From the NCBI GenBank assembly GCA_038215095.1, contig JBBQRG010000005.1:1-64000 (forward strand): a stretch of 64,000 nucleotides of DNA. The letters run 5' to 3'. Shown here piece by piece: positions 16,689 through 25,719 of the stretch. The notes below the pieces were generated by a model. The model had not been told where the DNA came from, ran no database searches, and saw only the letters and a list, made by a program, of their open reading frames with translations. Each line of letters begins with the position of its first letter. Positions within the stretch are counted from its first letter, which is position 1. The stretch comes from DATACN01 sp038215095 (GTDB taxonomy: Bacteria > Actinomycetota > Thermoleophilia > Solirubrobacterales > Thermoleophilaceae). The position numbers and the translations under genes were made by a program.

Positions 16689-18259
16689 CGCCCGGTCGCG
16701 CGCAAAACGGCGCCCTGCCACGGCGCCAGCGCCAGCGCGCCCGCCACCCGCTCGCCGTCGCGCTCGCGCTGCGTGCACAGCGCGACCTCCCCCTCGACGC
16801 CCGCCAGCTCGAGCTCGCCGTCGCCCAGGTTCAGCGCGACCACGGTGCCGTCGCCGCGGCGGTAGGCCCAGCCGCCGCCGGGCGCCTCGAGCCGCTCGTA
16901 TGCGCCGCTCTTGAGGTCATCGCTCTGGCGCCGCAGGGCGATCAGGTCGCGCGTGAAGTTGAGCGTGGAGCCCGGCTCGTCGCGCTGCTCCGCCACGTTC
17001 ACCGCGGCCGTGTCGCCCAGCGGCAGCCAGGGATCGGCGTCGCCGTCGCTGAACCCGCCCTTCGGCCCATCGCTCCACGGCATGGGCGTGCGGCAGGGGT
17101 CGCGGGGCGGCTTGTGGTCGAGCTCCTGCACGTCCAGCACGAACCCCGGGGGCAGCTCCGTGTCGGGCATGCCCAGCTCGTCGCCGTAGTAGAGGACCGG
17201 CGTGCCGCGCAGGGTGAGCAGCAGCACCAGGGCCGGGCGCACCTTGCGCTGGTCGCCGTGGCACCAGCGCGTCGGGAAGCGCCCCACGTCGTGGTTCGAC
17301 GCGGTCCAGCAGGGCTGGCTGCCGGGCGCGAACAGCCGCTCGGTGTCGGCCACCACGCGCGACAGCGGCGCCACCTCCAGCGGCTCCTGGACGAAGAAGA
17401 AGTTGAAGTTGAGGTGCAGCTCGTCGTCGGCCGAGCCGTAGAACGCCGCCAGCTTCTCGAGGTCGAGCGCCCAGGTCTCGCCGATCAACACCCGCTGTGG
17501 CTCCTGCGCGTTGCCCAGCTCGCGCCAGGAGCGGAAGATGTCGTGCACCTCGGGGCGGTTCATCGAGTACGCGCGGCGCTGGCCAACGGTGCGCTCGTCG
17601 AGGCTGTCCTCGGGCCCGGCCGGCGGGTTGTCGCGCAGCCCGCGGTCCTTGACGAGGCCGTGGGCGACGTCGATGCGAAAGCCGGCGATGCCGCGCTCGA
17701 ACCAGAAGGTCAGGATGTCGATGAACTCCTGGCGCACCGCGTCACTCCACCAGTTCAGGTCGGGCTGCTCGACGGCGAAGTTGTGCAGGTAGTACTGGCC
17801 GGTGGCCTGGTCGCGCTCCCAGGCGGAGCCGCCGAACACGGCCAGCCAGTTGTTGGGCGGGCCGCCGCCGGGCGCGGGGTCGGCCCACACGTACCAGTCG
17901 CGCTTCGCCGACTCCTTCGAGGAGCGCGACTCCACGAACCAGGCGTGCTGGTCGCTCGTGTGGTTGGGCACCAGGTCCAGCAGCACGCGCACGCCGCGGC
18001 GGCCGGCCTGCTCGACCAGCTCGTCGAGGTCCTCGAGCGTGCCGAGGTCGCGGTGCACCTCGCGATAGTCCGCCACGTCGAAGCCCCAGTCGCGGTTGGG
18101 CGACGGAAAGGTCGGGTTCAGCCAGAGGCCGTCGATCCCGAGCCACTCGAGGTGGTCGAGCTTCTCCGTGATCCCTGGCAGGTCGCCGATCCCGTCGCCG
18201 TTCGAGTCGCGGAACGAGCGCGGGTAGACCTGGTAGAGCACTCCCTCGCGCCACCACAT
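16685..18259 (-). CDS. GH13 alpha-glucosidase (oligo-1,6-glucosidase-like)
   Basis: A 524-residue glycoside hydrolase family 13 enzyme. The four conserved regions are present: DLVPNH (95-100), GFRIDVAH with nucleophile D197, IGETW with acid/base E261, and SNHD with D324. The N-terminus (WWREGVLYQVYPRSFRDSNGDG) is typical of exo-acting alpha-glucosidases, with calcium-loop-like DSNGDGIGD at 18-26. It releases glucose from short alpha-glucans and is cytoplasmic as no signal peptide is seen. The ATG start has TACGTT (18273-18268 on this strand) 8 bases upstream. It overlaps the debranching-like gene and is divergent from the amidase gene. Confidence 0.9.
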   Translation of the reverse strand: MWWREGVLYQVYPRSFRDSNGDGIGDLPGITEKLDHLEWLGIDGLWLNPTFPSPNRDWGFDVADYREVHRDLGTLEDLDELVEQAGRRGVRVLLDLVPNHTSDQHAWFVESRSSKESAKRDWYVWADPAPGGGPPNNWLAVFGGSAWERDQATGQYYLHNFAVEQPDLNWWSDAVRQEFIDILTFWFERGIAGFRIDVAHGLVKDRGLRDNPPAGPEDSLDERTVGQRRAYSMNRPEVHDIFRSWRELGNAQEPQRVLIGETWALDLEKLAAFYGSADDELHLNFNFFFVQEPLEVAPLSRVVADTERLFAPGSQPCWTASNHDVGRFPTRWCHGDQRKVRPALVLLLTLRGTPVLYYGDELGMPDTELPPGFVLDVQELDHKPPRDPCRTPMPWSDGPKGGFSDGDADPWLPLGDTAAVNVAEQRDEPGSTLNFTRDLIALRRQSDDLKSGAYERLEAPGGGWAYRRGDGTVVALNLGDGELELAGVEGEVALCTQRERDGERVAGALALAPWQGAVLRATGR

Positions 18260-18332
18260 GGCGCGACAACGTACATGGGCGTGGCATTGCGGACCGCAAC
18301 GGGCCCCGTGAAAGCGTGTTCAGTGTGAAGTA

Positions 18333-20063
18333 ATGAAGCTGCTTGCCTCAGCAGCCGCACTGCTCTGCGTCGGCGTCGGAGTTGCGGCGGCCCCCGCCTT
18401 CTCCACCGGCCGCTGGCACCCCAAGCCGGTGGACTTCGAGCTGGCCCCGGCGGCCGCGCCGGTCTCGGCCTCCGGCGCCGGCGTGACCTCCCGCGCGCTG
18501 CGCGCCCCGAAGCGCTTCAACCTCGTGGGCATGCGCTGGCGCGGCCGCGCCGAGCCGCGGGTGAAGCTGCGCGTGCGCAAGGCCGGCTCGCACTGGAGCC
18601 GCTGGGTGCGCCTCGACGCCGGTGGCGACCACCGCCCCGACCCGCACAGCGGCGAGCGCTCGGCCACCGGCGGGACGGCCCCCGCCTGGGCCGGCGAGGC
18701 CGACTACGTGCAGTACAAGCTCAGCCGCCGCGTGCCCGGCCTGAAGCTGCACTTCGTGAACACCCGCGGAACCGCCGGCTCGGCCCAGCGGGTGCGCACG
18801 GCGGTGCTCCGCGGCGTGAACACGGCCACCGCCTCGGTCGCCGGTCTCTTCGGTGGCGCCAGCGCAAGCGCGCAGGAGGCGCAGCCCGCCATGGTCACGC
18901 GCGCCCAGTGGGGCGCCTCGAGCTGCCCGCCGCGGGCGGCGCCCGAGTACGGCACCGTCAAGGCCGCCTACATCCACCACACGGTCAGCGTGAACGACTA
19001 CTCGCCCGACGAGGCGAAGGACATCGTGCTGGCGATCTGCCGCTACCACCGCAACTCGAACGGCTGGAACGACATCGGCTACAACTTCCTCGTCGACAAG
19101 TACGGCACGCTCTACGAGGGGCGCGCCGGCGGCGTGAGCCGGGCCGTGGTGGGCGCCCAGGCGCAGGGCTTCAACGACCAGACCACGGGGATCTCGAACA
19201 TCGGCGACTACAGCTCGGTGCAGCAGACGAGCGTGGCGCTGGACGCGATGGCGCGCCTGATCCGCTGGAAGCTGCCGCTTCACGGCGCGCCCACGGCCGG
19301 CTCAGTCACGCTCACCAGCAACGGCGGCGACACCAACCGCTACAAGGCCGGCGCCAGGGTCACGCTGCCGCGCGTGCTGGGCCACCGGGACACGAACTCC
19401 ACCGCCTGCCCCGGCAGCACGCTCTACGCGCAGTTGCCCGAGCTGAGGCGCCGCGTCGGGGACGTGGGGCCCGTCGCCGCGGGCGCGACGCACCTGACGG
19501 CGGCGCTCGACTGGCCGCGCGCGCTCTACGGCAGGGGCGTGACCTACCGCGGCCTGCTGATGGGCGCCGGCGGGCCGCTGGGCGGGCAGCCCGTGCAGGT
19601 GCAGGTGCTGCGCTTTGGCCACTGGAAGAGCACGCGGCGCGTGCGCACGGGGCCCGACGGCGTGGCAATCGCCCTGCTGAAGCCCAACGCGACGGGCAAG
19701 GTGCGCCTGCGCTTCCCCGGGGCGCTCGGGCTGCGCGTGAGCGCTTCGCGCGCCCTGCTGCTGCGAGTGCGCGCGGCCGTCACCCTCTCCTCGTCGCCGT
19801 CGCAGGGCCTGCCCGGCTACAGGATCCTGCTGCGCGGCAAGGTGAGCCCGGCCAAGCGCATCGTCTACCTCGTGCTGCAGGCCAGGCGCCACGGCGCCTG
19901 GCGCAAGATCGCCGCAAAGGCCGTGAGGACCCGCAAGGGCCGCTTCTTCACCTCGGTGCTGCCGCCCGGCAAGGGGCGCTACCGCTACTACGTGTCCGCG
20001 AAGGCCGACCGCTACTCGGACCGCGGGCGTTCCACGCTCGAGCCGCTGCGGATCGCGCCCTAG
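18333..20063 (+). CDS. secreted PGRP-domain N-acetylmuramoyl-L-alanine amidase-like protein
   Basis: A 576-residue exported protein. Residues 1-24 look like a signal peptide (MKLLASAAALLCVGVGVAAA). After a roughly 160-residue N-terminal region comes a peptidoglycan recognition/amidase_2-like domain (about 187-370): MVTRAQWGA, zinc-ligand region YIHHTV (H215/H216), Y250 in DIGYNFLVD, H351 in GHRD and C359 in STACPGS, so zinc amidase activity that cuts stem peptides from glycan is likely. The last 200 residues are beta-rich and repetitive (two RVRTGP- and LRGKVSP-like modules), probably wall-binding or spacing domains. The rare CPGS end matches amidase-type PGRPs. Confidence 0.88.
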   Translation: MKLLASAAALLCVGVGVAAAPAFSTGRWHPKPVDFELAPAAAPVSASGAGVTSRALRAPKRFNLVGMRWRGRAEPRVKLRVRKAGSHWSRWVRLDAGGDHRPDPHSGERSATGGTAPAWAGEADYVQYKLSRRVPGLKLHFVNTRGTAGSAQRVRTAVLRGVNTATASVAGLFGGASASAQEAQPAMVTRAQWGASSCPPRAAPEYGTVKAAYIHHTVSVNDYSPDEAKDIVLAICRYHRNSNGWNDIGYNFLVDKYGTLYEGRAGGVSRAVVGAQAQGFNDQTTGISNIGDYSSVQQTSVALDAMARLIRWKLPLHGAPTAGSVTLTSNGGDTNRYKAGARVTLPRVLGHRDTNSTACPGSTLYAQLPELRRRVGDVGPVAAGATHLTAALDWPRALYGRGVTYRGLLMGAGGPLGGQPVQVQVLRFGHWKSTRRVRTGPDGVAIALLKPNATGKVRLRFPGALGLRVSASRALLLRVRAAVTLSSSPSQGLPGYRILLRGKVSPAKRIVYLVLQARRHGAWRKIAAKAVRTRKGRFFTSVLPPGKGRYRYYVSAKADRYSDRGRSTLEPLRIAP

Positions 20064-20064
20064 C

Positions 20065-20658
20065 TCACCAGCCCTGGCGCAGGTCGTCGCTGTAGAGCCC
20101 GTGCCCTGTCGCCAGCAGGCGGGCGGTGCGCGCGAGGATGCGCAGGTCGAGCCAGGGCGAGCGGTGATCCACGTACCAGACGTCCAGCTCGATGCGATCG
20201 GGCCAGGGCAGCGACGCGCGCCCGTTCACCTGGGCCCAGCCGGTGATGCCGGGCTTCACCTCGAGCCGCCGGCGCTGGCGGTCGGTGTAGCGGTCCACCT
20301 GCTCCTGGATCGTGGGTCGCGGCCCGACCAGGGCCATCTCGCCCTTCACCACGTTCACCAGATTCGGCAGCTCGTCCAGCGAGAAGCGCCTGAGCAGCCG
20401 GCCCACGCGCGTGATGCGCGCGTCGCCCTCGAGCACGTAGATGCCGGCGCCCATCGCCTCGGCGCCGCTCACCATCGTGCGCAGCTTCCAGAGCTCGAAC
20501 GGCTCGCCGCCAAGGCCGGCCCGCAGCTGGCGGTAGATCACCGGGCCGCCGCTCTCGAGCTTGAGGGCGATCGCCGCCGCCAGCAGCAGCGGCGAGGCCA
20601 CCAGCAGCAGCAGCGCCGCCAGGACGGCGTCGAGCGCGCGGCTCACCCGCACGGACAC
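20065..20658 (-). CDS. priming sugar-phosphate transferase (bacterial sugar transferase family)
   Basis: A 197-residue protein of the WcaJ/PglC-type monotopic phosphoglycosyl transferases, which move a sugar-1-phosphate from a nucleotide sugar to undecaprenyl phosphate and so start polysaccharide repeats. Residues 8-33 are the membrane-embedded hydrophobic helix. ELWKLRTM, RRFSLDELPNLVNVVKGEMALVGPRP and VKPGITGWAQVNGR are the family blocks. It has only the catalytic part, without the four-helix N-terminal half of longer relatives. The GTG start at 20658 is 26 bases from the divergent glycosyltransferase gene, so both may be expressed together. Confidence 0.9.
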   Translation of the reverse strand: MSVRVSRALDAVLAALLLLVASPLLLAAAIALKLESGGPVIYRQLRAGLGGEPFELWKLRTMVSGAEAMGAGIYVLEGDARITRVGRLLRRFSLDELPNLVNVVKGEMALVGPRPTIQEQVDRYTDRQRRRLEVKPGITGWAQVNGRASLPWPDRIELDVWYVDHRSPWLDLRILARTARLLATGHGLYSDDLRQGW

Positions 20659-20684
20659 TTGCGGCTAGCCTCACGCGGCGTCAG

Positions 20685-21875
20685 ATGCGCATCCTCTATC
20701 TGCATCAGTTCTTCATCACGCGCGAGGGGATCGGCGGCACGCGCTCCTACGAGTTCGCCCGCCGCTTCGTCGCGCGCGGCCACGAGGTGAGGATGGTAAC
20801 CGCGGGCGGGGGCGACAGGAGCGTGGACGGGATCGAGGTGGTGGGCGCGAGCGGCGCCTACTCGGACTACATGACGGCCACGGCCATGAGCTACCCGCGC
20901 CGCATCCTCGCGTTCGCGCGCTTCGCCGCGGGCTCCGCGCTGGCGGCGCTGCGCGGCCCGCGCCCCGACGTGATCTACGCGACCTCCCCACCGCTCACGA
21001 TGGCGCTGCCCGCGATGCTCGCCTCGCTGCGCTGGCGTGCTCCGTTCGTCTTCGAGGTGCGCGACCTCTGGCCCGAGGCGCCGATCCAGATGGGCGCCCT
21101 GGAGAACCCGCTCCTGCGCGCGCTCGCCCGTGGCCTCGAGCGCCTGGTGTACCGCCGCGCGGCGGCAGTGATCGCGCTGTCGCCGGGCATCCGCGACGGC
21201 GTGCTCGAGACCGGGGCCCCGGTGACCGCCGTGGAGCTGGTGCCGAACGCCGCGGACCTGGAGCTGTTCTCGCCCGAGCGCGACGGCCACGAGCTGCGCG
21301 AGCGGCTGGGCCTGGGAGAGCGCTTCGTGGTGAGCTACTTCGGCGCGATGGGCGAGGCGAACGACCTGACGCAGGTTGTCGAAGCCGCCGCGCTGCTGGA
21401 CCCGGAGCAGGTCGCCTTCGTGCTGCTGGGCGGCGGCAAGCGGCGCGTCGAGCTGGAGGAGCTGGCGCGGCGCCTCGGAGCGGCCAACGTGATGTTCGAG
21501 GAGCCGGTGCCCGACAAGGGCTCGGTGGCGCTCCTGGCGGCGGCGTCCGACGCCTGCCTGACGGTGTTCAAGGACGTGCCGGTGCTGGCCACCAACTCGC
21601 CGAACAAGCTGTTCGACACCCTCGCCGCGGGGAGGCCCGCGATCGTGAACACGCCCGGCTGGATGCGCGAGCTCGTGGAGCAGAACGAGGCGGGGCTGTT
21701 CGCCAGGCCGGGCGACGCGCGCGACCTGGCCGACAAGGTCGAGCAGCTGCGCGCGGACCCCGAGCTGGCGCGGCGCCTCGGCCGCAACGCGCGAGCGCTG
21801 GCCGAGCGCGACTTCGGCCGCGACCAGCTGGCCGCCCGGGCGCTGGCCGTGCTCGAGCGGGCCGCCGCGGGCTGA
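20685..21875 (+). CDS. glycosyltransferase family 4 protein (WbuB-like)
   Basis: A 396-residue GT-B glycosyltransferase. The N-terminal Rossmann domain contains LYLHQFFITREGIGGTRSYE and FEVRDLWPE, both typical of WbuB-like enzymes that add amino-sugar residues to lipid-linked glycans. The C-terminal donor-binding domain carries VSYFGAMGEANDLTQVVEAA, and the acidic region ending in NSPNKLFDTLAAGRP. No transmembrane helix is evident. It opens a four-gene run (ATGA coupled to the next glycosyltransferase). The donor and acceptor cannot be named from sequence. Confidence 0.88.
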   Translation: MRILYLHQFFITREGIGGTRSYEFARRFVARGHEVRMVTAGGGDRSVDGIEVVGASGAYSDYMTATAMSYPRRILAFARFAAGSALAALRGPRPDVIYATSPPLTMALPAMLASLRWRAPFVFEVRDLWPEAPIQMGALENPLLRALARGLERLVYRRAAAVIALSPGIRDGVLETGAPVTAVELVPNAADLELFSPERDGHELRERLGLGERFVVSYFGAMGEANDLTQVVEAAALLDPEQVAFVLLGGGKRRVELEELARRLGAANVMFEEPVPDKGSVALLAAASDACLTVFKDVPVLATNSPNKLFDTLAAGRPAIVNTPGWMRELVEQNEAGLFARPGDARDLADKVEQLRADPELARRLGRNARALAERDFGRDQLAARALAVLERAAAG

Positions 21876-22768
21876 TGGACCTCTCCTACTGCGTGGTGAA
21901 CACGAACGGCCGCGAATTCCTGCTGGCCTGCCTGGAGGCGATCGAGCGCACCCACCCCGAGGGCGTGGAGCACGAGCTGCTGGTGCTGGACAACGCTTCC
22001 GACGACGGCTCCGCCGAGGCCGTGCGCGAGCGCTTCCCGCAGGCGCGGCTGTTCGCGCTCGAGCGGCGCGCGGGCAAGGCTGAGAACGACTCCGCGCTGC
22101 TGCGCGCGGGGCACGGGCGCTACTGCCTGCTGCTGAACGAGGACTCGGAGCTGCAGCCCGGCGCCGCGCGGGCGCTGCTGGACGCGCTCGAAGCCGAGCC
22201 GCGGGCGGCCGCGGCGGGCGCGCAGCTGCTCACGAGCGAGGGCGAGCCCGTGCCCTGCGCCTGGCGCCTGCCCGACGCGGCCTGGGCGCTCGCGGCGGCG
22301 CTGTTCGTGCAGGACCGCTACGCCGTGCAGAGCCGCGGCGACAGCGTGCGCGGCGTGGGCTGGGTGCAGTCCAGCGCGATGCTCGTGCGGCGCTCGGCAG
22401 CCGAGCAGGTGGGCTATCTCGACCCCGACTTCTTCGTGTACTCCGACGAGACCGACTTCTGCAAGCGGCTGCGCGACGCCGGCTTCGAGGTCCTGTTCGT
22501 TCCGGCCGCGCGGGCGGTCCACCACAACCAGCTCTCAACCGACCCGCAGAGCATGAGCCGCCGGATCGTGGAGTTCCACCGAAACCGCGAGCTCTACTTC
22601 CGAAAGCACGGCCAGAACGCCACGCGGATCCTCTGGCGCGTGTGCTGGACGTGGGCCTACCTGGCGCGAGCCGCCGCGGCGCTGGTGCTGCCGGGGCGCG
22701 ACCCGCGCCGCTACTGGCTGCACGCCCGGCAGCAGCTGATGCCCGGCCGAGGCCAGGGCATGCGGTGA
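21875..22768 (+). CDS. glycosyltransferase family 2 protein
   Basis: A 297-residue GT-A enzyme. It starts with LSYCVVNTNGREFLLACLEAI, followed by the first aspartate region VLDNASDDGS and the LLLNEDSELQPGA segment equivalent to the metal-binding DxD. SSAMLVRRSAAEQVGYLDPDFF and EVLFVPAARAVHH are characteristic of rhamnosyltransferase-like GT2 proteins. The C-terminal 60 residues contain a possible membrane helix (WAYLARAAAALVLPG). It is coupled to the GT4 gene by an ATGA overlap. Confidence 0.88.
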   Translation: MDLSYCVVNTNGREFLLACLEAIERTHPEGVEHELLVLDNASDDGSAEAVRERFPQARLFALERRAGKAENDSALLRAGHGRYCLLLNEDSELQPGAARALLDALEAEPRAAAAGAQLLTSEGEPVPCAWRLPDAAWALAAALFVQDRYAVQSRGDSVRGVGWVQSSAMLVRRSAAEQVGYLDPDFFVYSDETDFCKRLRDAGFEVLFVPAARAVHHNQLSTDPQSMSRRIVEFHRNRELYFRKHGQNATRILWRVCWTWAYLARAAAALVLPGRDPRRYWLHARQQLMPGRGQGMR

Positions 22769-22774
22769 TGGCAG

Positions 22775-22794
22775 CCGGGGGCTCGCGCCCCCGG
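22775..22794 (+). terminator. GC-rich hairpin between glycosyltransferase and ligase genes
   Basis: CCGGGGGC and GCCCCCGG form a perfect 8-bp stem with a TCGC loop, 7 bases after the GT2 stop. No T-tract follows. It may slow or end transcription, or protect the 3' end; the next gene has its own TAAGGT -10-like hexamer (22836-22841). It could also be a dispersed palindromic repeat. Confidence 0.4.
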
Positions 22795-22852
22795 ACCCCC
22801 GCGGTGACTGGCGGGTTGGCGGGGGACGCCTCGACTAAGGTTCCCGCGCGCC

Positions 22853-24373
22853 ATGCAGCACGCTGACACCGCCCAACTCGCAGCGGTCGTCGGGGCGCTC
22901 GGGGCCGTGGCGACGCTCCTGGCCCGTGGGCGCCTGACGCTGCTGGCCGGACTCGTGCTGCTGGCCCTGGCCGAGCTCGCGCTCGTGCTGTCGGTCGGGG
23001 CGGGCGGCCTGGACCAGCTGCTCTCGCCCGCAGGCGCGCTCGCGGGCGTGCTGGGAGCGGCGGTGATGGTCGGGGCTGCGTCGCTGGCCGTGAAGCGCCC
23101 GCACCTGGTGCCGCTCGCAGTGCTGGTGGCGGCGCCGTTCCGGCCGCCGATCGAGTTCGACGCCGGCAGCGCGGTGCTGGTGAGGATCGCGCGCGACGGG
23201 GCACTGGGCCGCCTGCTGCCGCTCTACTTCGTGCTGGTCGCAGCGGTGATGGCGCTCGCGTGGCGCGCGCTGCGTGGCGAGACGGTGCGGGCGCTGCCCC
23301 GCACGATCACGCTCCCGGCCGCCGCCTTCTTCGCGTTCGCGTGCATGTCTCTGCTGTGGGCCGAGGACCTCGAGACGGCCGCGAACCTGCTGGTGTTCTT
23401 CACGCTGCCGTTCGCGCTGCTACTGACGGTGGTGGCGCGCTCGCCGTTCCCGCCCGGACTGGTGCGCAAGCTCGGCATCACGGGGGTGTCGCTCGCCGCG
23501 CTGTTCGCGGCGGTGGGCCTGTGGCAGGCGGCCACGCACAAGCTGTTCTTCTTCGCGCCCAACCTGCAGGTGTCGAACGCGAACACGGACTACTTCCGGG
23601 TGACCTCCCTGTTCGGCGACCCGAGCCTGTACGGCCGCCACCTGGTGCTGGGCATCGCGGTGCTGCTGGCCGTCCTGGCGGCCGGCCGCGTGAAGCCCTG
23701 GCTCGGCATCGGCCTGCTGGCGTTCCTCTGGGCGGGGCTGCTGTTCTCGTACTCGCAGTCGAGCATGGTCGCCCTCGTCGTGATCACGCTGGCCGTGACG
23801 ATGGCGTCGGGCGACCGCCGCACCCGCCGCGCCGTGGTGGCCGTGGGCGTGGTGGCCGCGCTGGCGGGCGGCGGGTTCCTGGCCGTCAAGCTCGTCACCG
23901 GCTCCAGGCTGAACCAGCTCACGAGCGACCGGGCTCAGCGCGTGACCGACACGCTGCGCGTGGTGCGCCACCATCCGCTCGTCGGCGTGGGCATCGCGGG
24001 GCAGCCGCGCGCGAGCCGGCTGGCCGCCCACAGCCAGCGGCCGCCGGCCGACTTCGTGTCGCACACCACGCCGCTCACGGTCGCGGCCGAGCTCGGCGTG
24101 ATCGGCCTGATCCTCTACGGCTGGCTGCTGCTCGGGGGCGCGCGCGTGATCTACGAGGTGCGAAAACGCGACGACGGCCTGGGGCTGGCGCTGGGCGCGG
24201 CCTTCGTGGCGCTGTTCGTGCACGCCCTCTTCTACAGCGGCTTCCTGGAGGACCCGCTGACCTGGGTCGTGATCGGGGTCGCTGCCGGCTGGCTGGCCCA
24301 CGCGGACGCCCACGCCACGGCCTCCGAGCGCGCCCGGGCGCGGGACGCGCGCAGACCGGCAGCCGCGACGTGA
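22853..24373 (+). CDS. O-antigen ligase/polymerase (Wzy/WaaL-type) family protein
   Basis: A 506-residue protein with about 10-12 hydrophobic helices, the size and pattern of O-antigen ligases or polysaccharide polymerases. Family blocks are SMSLLWAEDLE (about 163-173), the ligase-domain segment with YSQSSMVAL, and, in the large external loop, TLRVVRHHPLVGVGIAGQP (about 362-380), a typical Wzy_C motif. It would join or polymerise lipid-linked repeats on the outer side of the membrane. The ATG at 22853 follows an 84-base spacer with a hairpin and a TAAGGT hexamer, so it probably has its own promoter. It overlaps the next gene by ATGA. Confidence 0.85.
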   Translation: MQHADTAQLAAVVGALGAVATLLARGRLTLLAGLVLLALAELALVLSVGAGGLDQLLSPAGALAGVLGAAVMVGAASLAVKRPHLVPLAVLVAAPFRPPIEFDAGSAVLVRIARDGALGRLLPLYFVLVAAVMALAWRALRGETVRALPRTITLPAAAFFAFACMSLLWAEDLETAANLLVFFTLPFALLLTVVARSPFPPGLVRKLGITGVSLAALFAAVGLWQAATHKLFFFAPNLQVSNANTDYFRVTSLFGDPSLYGRHLVLGIAVLLAVLAAGRVKPWLGIGLLAFLWAGLLFSYSQSSMVALVVITLAVTMASGDRRTRRAVVAVGVVAALAGGGFLAVKLVTGSRLNQLTSDRAQRVTDTLRVVRHHPLVGVGIAGQPRASRLAAHSQRPPADFVSHTTPLTVAAELGVIGLILYGWLLLGGARVIYEVRKRDDGLGLALGAAFVALFVHALFYSGFLEDPLTWVVIGVAAGWLAHADAHATASERARARDARRPAAAT

Positions 24374-25719
24374 TGCGCGATCGCCTCGCCGCGCCCGCTG
24401 CCTGGGCGGTGATCGGCGTGCTCTTCGCGCTCGTGGCGATCGCGCTGCCGGAGCTCGGCTCCGACCCGTGGCCGTTCCGGCCCGGGGCCGTGCACCCGCA
24501 GGGAATCCTGGCCCCACTCGTGCGGGCGGCCGGCGAGGAGTGGGACGTGGGGATCGCGCGGGCGGCGACGTTCCTGGCCGCGCTGCTCTGCGGGGCCGCC
24601 GCGCTGACCCTCTATGGCCGCCGCCGCGACTGGCCCGGCTGGGCGGGCGTGGCGCTGATCCTGGCCGTGGGGGTGCTGCTGACCGCCCCCTCGACGCTGC
24701 TCCAGATGGGCCTGCGCCAGTCCACCGCGCCGTGGTTCCACACCAACGACTCGACCTACCAGGTGGAGCTGGCGGGCGACCTCGTGCTGCACGGCCACGA
24801 CCCCTACGGCCACGACTACCGCGGCTCCGGCCTGGAGCGCTTCTACACCCGCGACGGGAGCGTCTCCCAGCGCGTGCTCCGCCGCGAGGTCGCGCTCGAC
24901 CACTACGCCTACTTCCCGGGGACGGTCGTGACGGCGGCACTGTGGCGGCTGCTGCCCGAGCCCCTCGACGACCTGCGCCTGCTGATCCTGCTGTGCAGCC
25001 TGGCCGCGCTCGGGGCCGCGCTGGCCTTCCGCGCGCCGCTCGGCTGGCGGCTGGCCATCGGCGCCCTGCTGGTGTGCGACCCGATCGCCGTGCGCTCGGC
25101 CTGGTTCGGCCAGAACGACGCGCCCAGCCTGCTCTTGCTCCTGGCCGCCTTCGCGCTGGTCACGCGCCGGCGCTTCGCCTGGGCCGCAGCGGCGCTGGCG
25201 GCCGCCGTGCTGCTGAAGCAGTTCGCGGTCGTGGCGATCCCCTTCATCGCCCTGATGCTGCTGCAGTCGGGCGCCACCCGCCGCGAGCTGAAGACCGCCG
25301 CACTCGTGTTCGCCGGCGTGCTGGTGGTGGCGATCCTGCCGTTCCTCGTGGCGGATCCCGGCGCCTTCTACGACGACACGGTGAAGTACGGCGCGGGCAC
25401 CTACCGGATCGTGGGCTACGGGCTGTCGGCGATCCTCGTGCGGATCGGCATCGTGGACGACCGCAACGGCGCCTACCCGTTCGCGCTCATTGCCCTGCTC
25501 ACCTGGCTGCCACTGACAGTCTGGCTGCTCCACGCCCAGCGGCGCGCGGGCCAGCTGTGGCTGGGCGCGGCCGGGTTCGCCGTCTCGATCCTGTGGCTGC
25601 TGTTCATCGGCCGCACGTTCAACAACTACTACCTCGTGTGGCCGCTGACGGGCGCGGCTGCGGCCGTGCTTGTGGCTAGCGGCGAGGCTTTAGCGCGAAC
25701 ACGGCCGAGCGGCCCGTGA
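24373..25719 (+). CDS. GT-C-like membrane glycosyltransferase (DUF2029/GT87-like)
   Basis: A 448-residue polytopic protein with about 10-11 hydrophobic helices. After the first helices comes the acidic loop HTNDSTYQVELAGDL and HGHDPYGHDYRG (about 124-160), which resembles the first-loop aspartates of GT-C polyprenyl-phosphate-sugar-dependent transferases. GQNDAPSLLLLL is also family-like. It probably adds a sugar at the outer membrane face to the glycan built by neighbouring enzymes. It is coupled to the ligase gene. The last 44 bases overlap the convergent beta-propeller gene. Confidence 0.75.
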   Translation: MRDRLAAPAAWAVIGVLFALVAIALPELGSDPWPFRPGAVHPQGILAPLVRAAGEEWDVGIARAATFLAALLCGAAALTLYGRRRDWPGWAGVALILAVGVLLTAPSTLLQMGLRQSTAPWFHTNDSTYQVELAGDLVLHGHDPYGHDYRGSGLERFYTRDGSVSQRVLRREVALDHYAYFPGTVVTAALWRLLPEPLDDLRLLILLCSLAALGAALAFRAPLGWRLAIGALLVCDPIAVRSAWFGQNDAPSLLLLLAAFALVTRRRFAWAAAALAAAVLLKQFAVVAIPFIALMLLQSGATRRELKTAALVFAGVLVVAILPFLVADPGAFYDDTVKYGAGTYRIVGYGLSAILVRIGIVDDRNGAYPFALIALLTWLPLTVWLLHAQRRAGQLWLGAAGFAVSILWLLFIGRTFNNYYLVWPLTGAAAAVLVASGEALARTRPSGP